This document shows positions 1-8,381 of a stretch of DNA of 64,000 bases, in pieces. Made by a program: the position numbers and the translations under genes. The DNA comes from Candidatus Jettenia sp. AMX2. GTDB taxonomy: Bacteria > Planctomycetota > Brocadiia > Brocadiales > Brocadiaceae. The stretch is taken from positions 992,001 to 1,056,000 of the forward strand of contig CP129469.1 in assembly GCA_030583665.1 (NCBI GenBank). The letters are read 5' to 3'. Positions within the stretch are counted from its first letter, which is position 1, and each line of letters starts with the position of its first letter. The notes under the pieces were generated by a model. The model was not told the DNA's origin, did not search any database, and saw only the letters and a list, made by a program, of their open reading frames with translations.

Positions 1-2058
1 GAATTCAATTCCTTCATCAGTAATTAGCCGGTCTGAATCAAACTGATGGCAACCAGAGCAGTTATATTTTCCTGCTATTCGCTTTCCCTCTGCAATTGCC
101 AGTTGTTTATCCGTTAATTCTGCATGATATTTCTTCGGCAATTCTTCTTCTTTTAAACCCTCAAGGAACGTTACCAATGCATCTGTTTCTTCATCGTTTA
201 ATTTGAAATCCGGCATTTTTAACTGTTCGTCAGGTGTCCTGTACCTGCCTTTGTCAAATTGCCTCGGGTCTTTCAACTTTGCTCTTAGCCATGCCTTTCT
301 TGCTAAACCAACATTTTCAGTCTGTTTATCCAGTCCCGCTTCATGCAGTATTTTTTTTTCCAGTAATCCAAAATCGAAGAGTTGTATGTATTTTGATCCG
401 ATTGCCGATAATTCCGCACCGATCTCCCCGAGTCCTTCCATGCCCGGTATCCCGTGACAGCCGAAACAACCGTACTTTTTTATTAATGACCTGCCTTCTT
501 CTGCCAGATCTTCATTTTCCAACCATCCGGTATCATATTCTTCCACAATATTTTCACTTGTCTTTTTCATCAGGTATCCGGCAATAAGATGTGCATTTTC
601 TTCTTTTAATCTGAAATCAGGCATACGTGTCATGGGTTGTTTTTCTTTTGGATTCATAATCCAATCAACCATATATGCATAGTTTGTTTTTTCACCTATT
701 CGTGAAAGACCGGGAGCGAATTCCCTTTTTGTGTTTTCTTTGTAAGGATGACATCCAATGCAACCTGTGTGTTCAAAAAGAAACATTCCTTTCTTTAATT
801 GTTCTTCATTAAACGAGGGGGCTTTTTTATCGTGTGTTTTAATTTCATTTGCATTTTGCCAGAGGTATGCAGCAATTGCCTGTGATTCTTCCGTCGAAAG
901 CCCAAAGTCTGGCATTGAAGTAGTCGGTCTGAATTCCTTAGGATCTTTCAACCACTGAGTTATCCACCATGGTTTTACTTTTTCCTTTATAGGATAGAGA
1001 TCGGGGCCTATCATTCTGTTTTTGTCCCTCCCCGTACCTTTTGTTTCATGGCAACCGTAACAACCGAGTTCTTCAAACAGCCTTTTGCCTTCCCAGAGAA
1101 TTTCTGCACCTTTCACTTCTCTGCCTTCGTAATGGCACCGAAGGCATGACGACTGAATACTTTTTCCCCGGTATAATGGAGTCAACCAGTATTCTACTTC
1201 TCCGTGTGCTTTTTTTACGCTGGTTGTGGCACTGGCTTGACCTCCGTGGCAAAGTACACAACCAAATTTCTCCGGAGGGTGATTGCCTAAATACACTTCA
1301 CGGTCAGGATGGCTTGTATATGGCTGTTTCTCCGACACTCCTTCCGGTTCGTTTATGCCAACGTGACATGACATACACCGGTCAACAATGTCTATATCTG
1401 TAAGGTATATCTGATATCTTTGTAAGTCAGGACGAAACTCTTCAAGATTTGCCAATTGTCTTTTATATTTTTCCAAACCAGCGGTAAATGCCTGTAATCT
1501 GTCTGTACAGGAATCTATTTCATTTCTTATTTCATTGATACGATTGTTTATATCTGTTAACTTTCTCTTTACATCTTGTATCTTTGCGTTGTACGTATTG
1601 TCCCTGTCTTCTAACTGTTCAATCTGTCTTTTCATATCTTCATTTTTTTCTTTCCCGTAGAGATACACCTTTTCCATACGCTCGTTTCGTACCGCAGTTG
1701 CTTCAAACCTTAACTTTTCAAGTTCATTATGGAAACGGTTCTTTTCTACCAATAGGTCTTTATATTCCTTCTGTACTGAAGGGTCTTCAAATTCCTTCCG
1801 TGCACGTTCCAATTCATTTTTGGTTTTTCTATATTCTTTCTGAATATCTTCTTGTTCAAAAAATGCCCGATCCTTTTCATAGGCTTCTTTTATTTTTTTA
1901 TACTTTACATTATTATATTGCTCCTGATATCTTTTCCATGGCCGTCTTTCTACCGTTTCGTTATAAATTGCCCATACGGTAACTATTACAAGGATAAAGC
2001 TTGTTACCGCAAATGCACCACTGTAGGTTTTTTCTTCTTCTTTTTTTGGGGGGAGCAT
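1..2058 (-). CDS. Membrane-anchored multihaem cytochrome c with coiled coil (3' end outside window)
   Basis: Read on the minus strand from ATG at 2058, this frame stays open for 686 codons to the window edge, so the C-terminus is missing. Residues about 12-31 form one membrane anchor. Residues about 40-150 are charged and heptad-like, suggesting a coiled coil. Seven CXXCH haem-c sites start at residues 228, 267, 305, 333, 433, 531 and 667. The sites from 333 onward are followed by short cytochrome c-like repeats containing MPDF motifs. It is the last visible gene of the Rieske/cytochrome b operon and probably takes electrons from the complex on the positive side of the membrane. No exact family name can be given. 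The haem count is a minimum. Confidence 0.9.
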   Translation of the reverse strand, partial: MLPPKKEEEKTYSGAFAVTSFILVIVTVWAIYNETVERRPWKRYQEQYNNVKYKKIKEAYEKDRAFFEQEDIQKEYRKTKNELERARKEFEDPSVQKEYKDLLVEKNRFHNELEKLRFEATAVRNERMEKVYLYGKEKNEDMKRQIEQLEDRDNTYNAKIQDVKRKLTDINNRINEIRNEIDSCTDRLQAFTAGLEKYKRQLANLEEFRPDLQRYQIYLTDIDIVDRCMSCHVGINEPEGVSEKQPYTSHPDREVYLGNHPPEKFGCVLCHGGQASATTSVKKAHGEVEYWLTPLYRGKSIQSSCLRCHYEGREVKGAEILWEGKRLFEELGCYGCHETKGTGRDKNRMIGPDLYPIKEKVKPWWITQWLKDPKEFRPTTSMPDFGLSTEESQAIAAYLWQNANEIKTHDKKAPSFNEEQLKKGMFLFEHTGCIGCHPYKENTKREFAPGLSRIGEKTNYAYMVDWIMNPKEKQPMTRMPDFRLKEENAHLIAGYLMKKTSENIVEEYDTGWLENEDLAEEGRSLIKKYGCFGCHGIPGMEGLGEIGAELSAIGSKYIQLFDFGLLEKKILHEAGLDKQTENVGLARKAWLRAKLKDPRQFDKGRYRTPDEQLKMPDFKLNDEETDALVTFLEGLKEEELPKKYHAELTDKQLAIAEGKRIAGKYNCSGCHQFDSDRLITDEGIEF

Positions 2059-2150
2059 TTTTTAATAGTGTTACTGATATATACTGGACAGAGTAAATAA
2101 CGTATCGTTTCTATACATAGCGTCATTAAACGGATACAGAAAAACACCGG

Positions 2151-2171
2151 ATTCCGGGCCAAACCCGGAAT
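2151..2171. repeat. Short GC-rich hairpin between operon genes
   Basis: ATTCCGGG at 2151-2158 pairs perfectly with CCCGGAAT at 2164-2171. It lies in the 190-bp gap between the cytochrome b C-terminal gene and the multihaem gene. No T-run follows on either strand, so it is more likely a dispersed palindrome or mRNA-processing hairpin than a terminator. Confidence 0.6.
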
Positions 2172-2248
2172 GACAGACCGTTGTATGCTGAAGTCGCTAT
2201 GTGTAACGGTCTAATGAAACAAAACCCGCAAAAAGTACTGTTTCCTCT

Positions 2249-3079
2249 TCATATATTAAACCACGGAGTTACCCACACGTACTTTATATGGAATACGAGC
2301 CTGAGAAATACTTTTATCGGTAAAGACATCATAGTTAAAAAGAGAAATGCGACGATAGAATATTTTATGAAGCCAAGCGTCTCTAAAGCCTTGCTTTTTC
2401 GTGACTGCATAATGTAATGAGGTACGCTTATTCCAAGGAAATAATAACCAAGAACAACGGCGCCGCCGAGAAACATTCCCAGGGGAGAGCCGGACTTAAC
2501 TCCGACGAAGCTGGTTAAATCATAATTAGTTTCTGCAACGATTCTGTGAGTGTCCCATTCCTGCCAGGGCCAAAACCACAGCCAGCCTGGTCCCCGCATA
2601 AACACACCGACAATTATTAATAAAATCCACAGGATATGAAAGCCAAAGAAAAACGTAAGAAGGGCAAACTTCCGTTGCTTAAAAGTATAATATCCGTTTC
2701 CTTTTGGATTAAAATCAACAAAGGGTATTACCATGAGTCCGATTATTATCAACATCGGAAAAACAACACCCGCAATCCACGGATCAAAATATACAAGCAT
2801 TTCCTGTAAGCCGAGGAAATACCAGGGGGCCTTTGCAGGGTTGGGCGTCATCGTAGGGTTCGAATGTTCTTCCAGCGGTGCATCAAACACAATTGACCAT
2901 ACAATGAGGATAATCATGCAAATCAATGCCGCCAGGAGTTCTTTCCTTATTAAATAAGGCCATGTTGAAATCTCATTTTCTGAAATCCCGAGGTCTTTTT
3001 CCTTGGCAAGCGACTTGCCTTTTATAAAGGCCAGCGCCCTGTACCGGCCTTTTGTTTCAGGTTTATCCTCTTCTGACAT
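2249..3079 (-). CDS. Cytochrome b C-terminal subunit (subunit IV-like) of bc1-type complex
   Basis: This 276-residue membrane protein has about six hydrophobic segments. The region PAKAPWYFLGLQEML (about residues 81-95) is typical of the C-terminal half of cytochrome b, or of subunit IV of b6f, and follows a short hydrophilic N-terminus. With the separate N-terminal cytochrome b gene upstream it makes a split cytochrome b, which forms the quinol oxidation site and exchanges electrons with the Rieske protein. The tail beyond the usual domain adds a further hydrophobic pair. The gene is in the same orientation as its neighbours but is separated from the reductase gene by about 390 bp of repeats. 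Confidence 0.88.
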   Translation of the reverse strand: MSEEDKPETKGRYRALAFIKGKSLAKEKDLGISENEISTWPYLIRKELLAALICMIILIVWSIVFDAPLEEHSNPTMTPNPAKAPWYFLGLQEMLVYFDPWIAGVVFPMLIIIGLMVIPFVDFNPKGNGYYTFKQRKFALLTFFFGFHILWILLIIVGVFMRGPGWLWFWPWQEWDTHRIVAETNYDLTSFVGVKSGSPLGMFLGGAVVLGYYFLGISVPHYIMQSRKSKALETLGFIKYSIVAFLFLTMMSLPIKVFLRLVFHIKYVWVTPWFNI

Positions 3080-3470
3080 TCACCTTCTCCATACTACAAT
3101 CCATCAACTTCTTGTTTTTTTGTGCTTGTTTATACAGGAATATAGTTCATTCGTTAGCAGTTCGTTCACAAATATTATTTGTAAATAAGCCCGACAAATT
3201 CCCCTCCCTCGACGGGAGGGGTTAGGGGAGGGTGGGTCAATCAATCAATGTTTTCCTTATAACTTTTTTCTGCATCGCTGGGTCGTTTTCTGAGAATTTT
3301 TGATATATGCCATAGTTTTTTCCCAATTCCTATTCACCCCCGCCTGGCCTCCCCCATCAAGGGGGAGGAAATTTTGGTATCACAATCAACTTTGAACTCT
3401 GAATCCTGGAACCCCAAAAGCTGAAAGGATTCGCGCTTCCAAGCCAGGATTAACCCTTATTATTTCTCAA
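3080..3470. repeat. Gap with dispersed palindromic repeats
   Basis: This gap inside the respiratory operon holds no convincing gene. It contains a CCATCAACTTCTTG element (about 3100-3130) that recurs at about 36275, 54480 and 57250. At about 3201-3233 is a CCCTCCCTCGACGGGAGGGG hairpin family member that recurs near 35393, 58813, 60901 and 61550, and a related CCCCATCAAGGGGG hairpin lies near 3350. Because the genes on both sides point the same way, the repeats must be transcribed through or must divide the operon. Confidence 0.7.
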
Positions 3471-5180
3471 TCAACTTACCGAATAAGCAAATCGCTTCAT
3501 TGAAATCGCATTAACGGGACAGCGCCTAACACAAAGCCCGCACCGGATACACTTTTCTTCATCAATTACCATAACAGCATCCCAGTCATTCTGAACAGCA
3601 CCTTCACTTTGTAATACAACCAGATTCTCTCCTTCAATTCTTTCGCGGGATACCATAGATATACAATCATACGGGCAAACGTCAATACACCCGCCACACA
3701 GAATACACGTTTCATCAATAAAAATATTGTAGTGACAGAGAAGACACCGTCCGGCTTCTCTTGCTGTGCATTCTCCGGATAAACCCCGTTCGGATTCTGT
3801 ATCCAGTTTCCATCGCTCCCCCAAAGGTAATGATTCTTGTTCCTGTCTGGGAACTGCCTCATACCCTGGCATTCTTTCAGGGAGCGTTTGTTCTTTATAA
3901 AAAAACTGATACCCGCTTTTTTTCTGACCGGTTAAATAGGTATGTATTGAGCTGGCGGCTTTTCTTCCATCTGCTATTACCTCAATGACATTTCTTGGTC
4001 CCGTTATACAATCACCGCCGGCAAATATGCCATTCTTTGTTGTCATAAACGTTTCTTTGTCAACTGCCGGCATTCCGGTTTTGTCAATTTTTATACCAGA
4101 GTCTTCGGCAACAAAAGAAATTTCCGGTAATTGCCCGATGGCGGATATTATCATTTGCGCCGGCAAGGTGAAAATGCTTCCTTCTATAGGAACCGGCCTT
4201 CTTTTCCCCTTATCATCGGGTTCACCCAGCTTATTTTTTATACATTCGATGTGTGTTACCTGCCGGTTTTCTCCCCAAATCTTAACCGGGGAAGTCAGGT
4301 ATAATACCTGTATGCCTTCTTTTTCTGCTTCTCTTACTTCCTGTTCACCGGCTGGCATCTCTTTCAGACTTCTCCGGTATACAATGGAAACTTCTTTTGC
4401 ACCCAGTCGCAATGATGAGCGTGCACAGTCGATTGCAGTAAAACCTCCCCCAATAACAACAACTCTTTCAGGGACAGATGTGATGTTTCCAAGGTTTGTT
4501 TCTTTCATGAAATAAATACCCGGTAATACCCCTTCCAAATCTTCACCTGGCACATTCAGGCGTAATGATTTATGCGCCCCGGCAGCTATATATACAGCAT
4601 CATGATTCTTTACTATCGTATTGAATTTTTCCTGTGAATCTATTGGTGAATTTAAAAGAATTTTTATACCAAATGACCCGATCCAGCTTATGGCATTTTT
4701 AATATGTATACGCGGTAAACGGTAAGGAGGAATACCAACGCTCAGCATGCCGCCCGGTACCGGCAACGCTTCAAAAATGCTTACCTGATGGCCTTTCAGC
4801 GCCAGATCATGTGCGGCTGCAAGACCCGAAGGCCCTGAACCAATAATGGCAATGCTCATCCCGGTTTTTTTCACATGTGCCGGTATTTCAGGGTATGTTA
4901 ATTCTGAAAATTCCGCAGCGCTCCTTTTCAGCAAACAAATCGCAATAGGCTCATCGATTACACCCCGACGGCATGCCGTTTCGCAAGGATGTGTACATAC
5001 CCTTCCCAATATATAAGGAAACAGATTGGCCATGAAATTGAGTCGGAGAGAGGCATTGAAATTCCCTTCAACAATATGTTCTATATAGTTCATTGCCGGC
5101 GTGTTGACAGGGCATGCGTATTGACAATTTATGTTTTGCCGGAACCAATGATCATCTGCTTTCATGATGGTATATTTCAC
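3471..5180 (-). CDS. GltD-like NAD(P)H:FAD oxidoreductase with C-terminal 2x[4Fe-4S] ferredoxin domain
   Basis: This 569-residue protein starts at GTG 5180, preceded by AAGGA nine bases upstream. The N-terminus has the FeS-binding cysteines of the glutamate synthase small subunit family (CQYACP near residue 20 and CTHPCETACRRG near 62). An FAD dinucleotide fold follows (IGSGPSGLAAAHDLA near 113) and then an NAD(P) fold (VVVIGGGFTAIDCARSS near 242). The C-terminus carries two ferredoxin clusters, CILCGGCIDVCPYDC and CIRCGLCVRRCP. No glutamate synthase large subunit is nearby. Its place between the two cytochrome b genes suggests that the bc complex exchanges electrons with NAD(P)H or ferredoxin, as proposed for related anammox complexes. 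The direction of flow cannot be read from sequence. Confidence 0.9.
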   Translation of the reverse strand: MKYTIMKADDHWFRQNINCQYACPVNTPAMNYIEHIVEGNFNASLRLNFMANLFPYILGRVCTHPCETACRRGVIDEPIAICLLKRSAAEFSELTYPEIPAHVKKTGMSIAIIGSGPSGLAAAHDLALKGHQVSIFEALPVPGGMLSVGIPPYRLPRIHIKNAISWIGSFGIKILLNSPIDSQEKFNTIVKNHDAVYIAAGAHKSLRLNVPGEDLEGVLPGIYFMKETNLGNITSVPERVVVIGGGFTAIDCARSSLRLGAKEVSIVYRRSLKEMPAGEQEVREAEKEGIQVLYLTSPVKIWGENRQVTHIECIKNKLGEPDDKGKRRPVPIEGSIFTLPAQMIISAIGQLPEISFVAEDSGIKIDKTGMPAVDKETFMTTKNGIFAGGDCITGPRNVIEVIADGRKAASSIHTYLTGQKKSGYQFFYKEQTLPERMPGYEAVPRQEQESLPLGERWKLDTESERGLSGECTAREAGRCLLCHYNIFIDETCILCGGCIDVCPYDCISMVSRERIEGENLVVLQSEGAVQNDWDAVMVIDEEKCIRCGLCVRRCPVNAISMKRFAYSVS

Positions 5181-5186
5181 AACGTA

Positions 5187-5339
5187 CTATCCTTTCTTGT
5201 CTTGTTTCTTTTCCTCTATGAGCCGGTCATTATGAAATGCTTGCTTAAAACTTATTCCTGTGAAAAAGAACAGCATGAATAGTAGTGCGACAATGGGAAT
5301 ATTATCCGGTTTTGTTACAATAGCCCAAACGTTTTCCAT
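5187..5339 (-). CDS. 50-residue single-span membrane protein in the bc operon
   Basis: An ATG at 5339 opens a 50-codon frame ending in TAG at 5187. The product has a hydrophobic stretch at about residues 14-30 and a lysine-rich C-terminus. It fits exactly between the cytochrome b N-terminal gene and the GTG-started reductase gene, with 16-bp and 6-bp gaps. That tight packing is the main reason to call it real. It could be a small structural subunit that docks the soluble NAD(P)H module to cytochrome b. I recognise no family. Confidence 0.65.
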   Translation of the reverse strand: MENVWAIVTKPDNIPIVALLFMLFFFTGISFKQAFHNDRLIEEKKQDKKG

Positions 5340-5355
5340 AATTACAGCCCCGCAT

Positions 5356-6168
5356 CTAAAGAGGTCCTGAAATGCCCCCGTCTTTGCGAATTCTCCAAAA
5401 GTGTACTATCATAAATATACTAATAATAAGCGGTAGTCCTATACAATGCCATACGTATGCCCTTAACAATGCATTGTCACCTACCAGTGAACCACCGAGC
5501 AGTGCAAAACGTATGTCGTTATAAGGTGTCATTCCGAGTTGTTCTCCAAAAGGTCCTTCATGTCCTATTAGCGGCGTAGAACTTGCCATATTCGTCCCTA
5601 CCGTGACAGCCCAGAATCCTAACTGATCCCATGTTAGTAAATAGCCCGTAAAACTTAACAGGAGTGTGAGTACGAGCAAAACAACACCTACACACCAGTT
5701 GAATTCCCTTGGAGGCTTGTAAGAACCCGTAGCAAACACACGGTACATATGAAACCACACGGTTATAACCATTAAATGCGCAGCCCAGCGATGAAGATTT
5801 CTTAAGATAGCCCCAAATGGTACCTGATATTCCAGGTCTTTAACATCCCAGTATGCATTGTGTACCGTAGGGCGATAATAAAACATCAGCAATACACCGG
5901 TTACCGTAAGCACCAGGAATAAAAAAAAGCTAATACCTCCCATGCACCAGGTAAATTTGAATTGAGGAGCGTGCCTCTTTACTTTTGCCGGATGCAGATG
6001 CAGAAAGACATTGGAAATAACCTTCAGCATCCTGTTCTTCGGCGTATCTGCGAAACCATGTCTGAATACAGATTTCCAGATTGCTGACTGAGAAACAAAC
6101 TCCCGGAGCATACCAAAAAACCTCTTTTCTCTTCTTGTTTTTAGTCTGTTTTTTGGTTTATCCTTCAT
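5356..6168 (-). CDS. Cytochrome b N-terminal subunit (b6-like) of bc1-type complex
   Basis: This 270-residue protein has a basic N-terminal extension of about 70 residues and then four hydrophobic helices. Histidine pairs for two b haems are visible in [20 protein letters not shown] (helix B) and in the YVWHCIGLP...[12 protein letters not shown] segment (helix D). It ends where a b6-type protein ends, so the quinol-site C-terminal half is encoded separately at 2249-3079. AAAGGTG lies about seven bases before the ATG. The gene starts 4 bp after the Rieske stop, indicating translational coupling. It forms the membrane core of the complex. Confidence 0.93.
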   Translation of the reverse strand: MKDKPKNRLKTRREKRFFGMLREFVSQSAIWKSVFRHGFADTPKNRMLKVISNVFLHLHPAKVKRHAPQFKFTWCMGGISFFLFLVLTVTGVLLMFYYRPTVHNAYWDVKDLEYQVPFGAILRNLHRWAAHLMVITVWFHMYRVFATGSYKPPREFNWCVGVVLLVLTLLLSFTGYLLTWDQLGFWAVTVGTNMASSTPLIGHEGPFGEQLGMTPYNDIRFALLGGSLVGDNALLRAYVWHCIGLPLIISIFMIVHFWRIRKDGGISGPL

Positions 6169-6172
6169 AATA

Positions 6173-6679
6173 TTACACCTTTAAAAAAGCACCTGGTTTA
6201 TCCCACTCGCTCCGTTCCCCTCTGTAACGAGTCCCCTGATCAACAATCATTTGACCATCATCTGCCAGCGTAATTTTAAACCGTTCCAGCGGCCTTGGTG
6301 CGGGTCCTTCTATATTAATACCTTCTGGTGTAAAACCGCTGCCATGACATGGACACTTGAATTTTCCTTCGGAGGCGAGCCAGTTTGGAGTACAGCCCAA
6401 ATGGGTACACTTTGCTTCAATAACATATATTTTATCAGGTTCCCGGACAATCCATATCCTGTATTGCTTCTTAAAACGTTCGCTAACACCTGCTTTATAC
6501 TGTGAAGGATTGCCTATTTTATATCGTGTGGGAGGTTCGAATATGGTTCTTGGAAAGAAAAATCTGATTGTCGAAGTTATTATTGTGGTTAAAAATACGC
6601 CTATAAACCCCCAACCGGTAAAATACAGAATTTTACGGCGGGTTATCAAATCGTTATGTTTTTTTGTTACTTCTAACAT
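6173..6679 (-). CDS. Rieske [2Fe-2S] iron-sulfur protein
   Basis: This 168-residue protein has an N-terminal membrane anchor (about residues 16-40) and a Rieske domain. The cluster-binding boxes CTHLGC (about 92-97) and CPCHGSGF (about 109-116) are intact, with two cysteines and two histidines. The anchor is uncleaved in most Rieske proteins of this type. It heads the operon and passes electrons from quinol to the cytochrome c subunit. The Shine-Dalgarno sequence is weak; a clear promoter lies about 100 bp upstream. Confidence 0.95.
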   Translation of the reverse strand: MLEVTKKHNDLITRRKILYFTGWGFIGVFLTTIITSTIRFFFPRTIFEPPTRYKIGNPSQYKAGVSERFKKQYRIWIVREPDKIYVIEAKCTHLGCTPNWLASEGKFKCPCHGSGFTPEGINIEGPAPRPLERFKITLADDGQMIVDQGTRYRGERSEWDKPGAFLKV

Positions 6680-6779
6680 AATTAATTATTACTGTAGTTA
6701 CTTTGCTTCATTTATGTGTATTCCGTAATCCTAACTGTGAAGTTCGTCAATGGATATCAAAAAAACACTTTTTAGGAAA

Positions 6780-6808
6780 ATCATAAATCAGTCATAGTGT
6801 TTTGTCAA
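6780..6808 (-). promoter_or_regulatory. Sigma70-type promoter of the Rieske/cytochrome b operon
   Basis: On the minus strand TTGACA (6808-6803) and TATGAT (6785-6780) are separated by exactly 17 bp. The predicted start near 6773 gives a leader of about 95 bases before the Rieske ATG. No inverted repeat overlaps it. Confidence 0.75.
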
Positions 6809-6923
6809 CCATTAAAATTCGGGGGTTACAGTTTTTAAACTGAAATTTACAAAAAATTAGAAAATCAGGACGTACTATCATTCCCACCGCTAATTTAATT
6901 GTATAGGAATTTCAATGTTTGTT

Positions 6924-6998
6924 GTAGGGGCGAAGCATTTGCTGGTATTCAGTTTGAAGGTAGTCTTATATTCCGGGCAGCAAATGCTTCGCCCCTAC
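6924..6998. repeat. 75-bp inverted-repeat element, GAAGCATTTGC family
   Basis: Perfect 19-bp arms, GTAGGGGCGAAGCATTTGC at 6924-6942 and its complement at 6980-6998, enclose a short unique centre. A second copy of identical length lies at 60474-60548. Both copies share the preceding bases AGGAATTTCA.TGTTTGTT. The rest of the 6680-7054 gap holds the Rieske promoter and nothing else I recognise. Confidence 0.85.
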
Positions 6999-7054
6999 GT
7001 GTGGCAGAAGGGCTGTTGAGCGGGAAGGGTTCAAGTTTGTCTATTCCTTTTGGT

Positions 7055-7333
7055 TTAATTTTTCAATAATTTATGTATTTCTTCATTGGATGAAATAGAA
7101 TCAAGCGTAGTTTGAATAAATTCCATAATGTCTACTTCCTTCGGTTCGTAAGTAATCAAAAGGCTTCCGGCAAATATGCTTACCTTGATATCTTTTATTC
7201 CCGCCGGGATATAAAAAAATGAAAGTTTTTTAATATGATCAGGCAAGTTTCTCGCCGTTACCAGTTTTTTTATGAGAGGCACCCTCAGTCGTATGCGCCC
7301 GGGAATGTGATGAATAATATCATATGAAATCAT
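7055..7333 (-). CDS. Small HMA-like (heavy-metal-associated type 2) domain protein
   Basis: This 92-residue protein begins with a HIPGRIRLRVP motif (about residues 8-18), the hallmark of HMA_2-type domains, and has the alternating beta-alpha pattern of that ferredoxin-like fold. The metal-binding CXXC of classic HMA domains is absent, so metal binding is doubtful. Such domains are often found alone or before P-type ATPases. The start codon overlaps the thiE stop by 4 bp (ATGA), so the two are co-translated. The functional link to thiamine synthesis is not obvious. Confidence 0.75.
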   Translation of the reverse strand: MISYDIIHHIPGRIRLRVPLIKKLVTARNLPDHIKKLSFFYIPAGIKDIKVSIFAGSLLITYEPKEVDIMEFIQTTLDSISSNEEIHKLLKN

Positions 7334-8052
7334 GTGAAAACTCCTTTGTTACCAGGTTTTTTATTATTGTCCTGCCATTGGATTAAGGGATTGACTGACA
7401 ATGCTATTTTCTTAAACGTACGTGTTGTTTGTATAATAGTATCACTGCAAATTATTGCGGAGCAGACCGCAATGCATGAAACACCGGCATTGAGTACATC
7501 CGGGAGATTGTGAAGGTTAATCCCCCCTATGGCGACGAATGGGATTGTAATCTCCTTCCTTACTTCTTTTATATAATCCAGGCCTGCCGGAGGTTCATAA
7601 TCTTTTGTAGCGGTGTAAAAAACAGGCCCGGCACCGATATAATCAGCGCCTTCCTTTTGTGCCTTCCGTGCCTGAGCTATCGAATGGGTGGAAACCCCTA
7701 CTATTTTAGCATGACCAATAATCTTGCGTGCATTGCAGATCGTTATATCCGATTGCCCGATATGTAGTCCATCAGCGTCCACTTTTTTTGCAATTTCTGC
7801 GCGGTCATTTACGATGAAGAGGGTATTTGACCGTGAGGTTATCTTTTTGAATTCCTTCGCAAGCGTAAGGAACTGGTAATCCGGCATTGTTTTCTCACGA
7901 AGTTGCACAGCATCTGCGCCACCATGAATGACCTCCTCCAGGGTTTCCAATGCGGGTTTTTTCGTAAGGCTTGAACTTATAATAACGTATAATTTTACCT
8001 CTGAAAACCTTTTTATAATATCCAGGTCTTCTTTGTCTTTCAATAGAGACAT
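7330..8052 (-). CDS. thiE: Thiamine-phosphate synthase
   Basis: This 240-residue TIM-barrel enzyme joins HMP-pyrophosphate and thiazole phosphate to make thiamine phosphate. Visible family motifs are GADAVQLREK (about 45-54), FIVNDRAEIAKKVDADGLHIGQ with pyrophosphate/Mg ligands (about 79-100), and GADYIGAGPVFYTATK followed by FVAIGGI. The length fits, with about 20 extra N-terminal residues. I see no TPP riboswitch in the upstream 330 bp. It is co-transcribed with the HMA-like gene. Confidence 0.95.
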   Translation of the reverse strand: MSLLKDKEDLDIIKRFSEVKLYVIISSSLTKKPALETLEEVIHGGADAVQLREKTMPDYQFLTLAKEFKKITSRSNTLFIVNDRAEIAKKVDADGLHIGQSDITICNARKIIGHAKIVGVSTHSIAQARKAQKEGADYIGAGPVFYTATKDYEPPAGLDYIKEVRKEITIPFVAIGGINLHNLPDVLNAGVSCIAVCSAIICSDTIIQTTRTFKKIALSVNPLIQWQDNNKKPGNKGVFT

Positions 8053-8093
8053 GAATTAATGTACCTCTTCGAATTTTCACATGAATAATTATA

Positions 8094-8121
8094 TTGACTC
8101 TTTCCGGGTGTTTGGTATAAT
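8094..8121 (+). promoter_or_regulatory. Sigma70-type promoter reading toward purF, overlapped by an inverted repeat
   Basis: TTGACT (8094-8099) and TATAAT (8116-8121) are 16 bp apart, giving a leader of about 250 bases before purF. The -10 box lies inside an inverted repeat, TTGGTAT at 8112-8118 and ATACCAA at 8136-8142, and another ATTATACC occurs just downstream near 8148. This layout suggests a repressor site. The rest of the 8053-8381 gap contains a possible CTGC...GCAG hairpin near 8228-8252 but no riboswitch I recognise. Confidence 0.65.
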
Positions 8122-8381
8122 TTTTACATTATTTCATACCAAGATATTATACCAGCAAACCTATAGAAGCCTTTAGATCTAAAAGGAATAATATAGTATA
8201 TTAAACCCTGTAATCATTGATGCAGGTCTGCAGCTGTCTTTGCACAGCAGGTCTTTCAGCTTATTTCGTTTCTTCGAATAAAGTCATCATCAGGAAGATG
8301 CAAGTATTTTACCTTAGGATTTCTCATAAAGTAAATAAAACAATTTAATTATGTTTACCAAATAAGGACAGGTTTAAAAAA

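Noticed and set aside
203-1403. Several plus-strand frames of 66-120 codons
   Set aside because: They lie opposite the long multihaem cytochrome gene, whose minus-strand frame has seven intact haem motifs.
8053-8381. TPP or purine riboswitch in the thiE-purF gap
   Set aside because: I looked for the conserved TPP core words and the purine aptamer layout on both strands and found neither; only a promoter, inverted repeat and small hairpin are visible.
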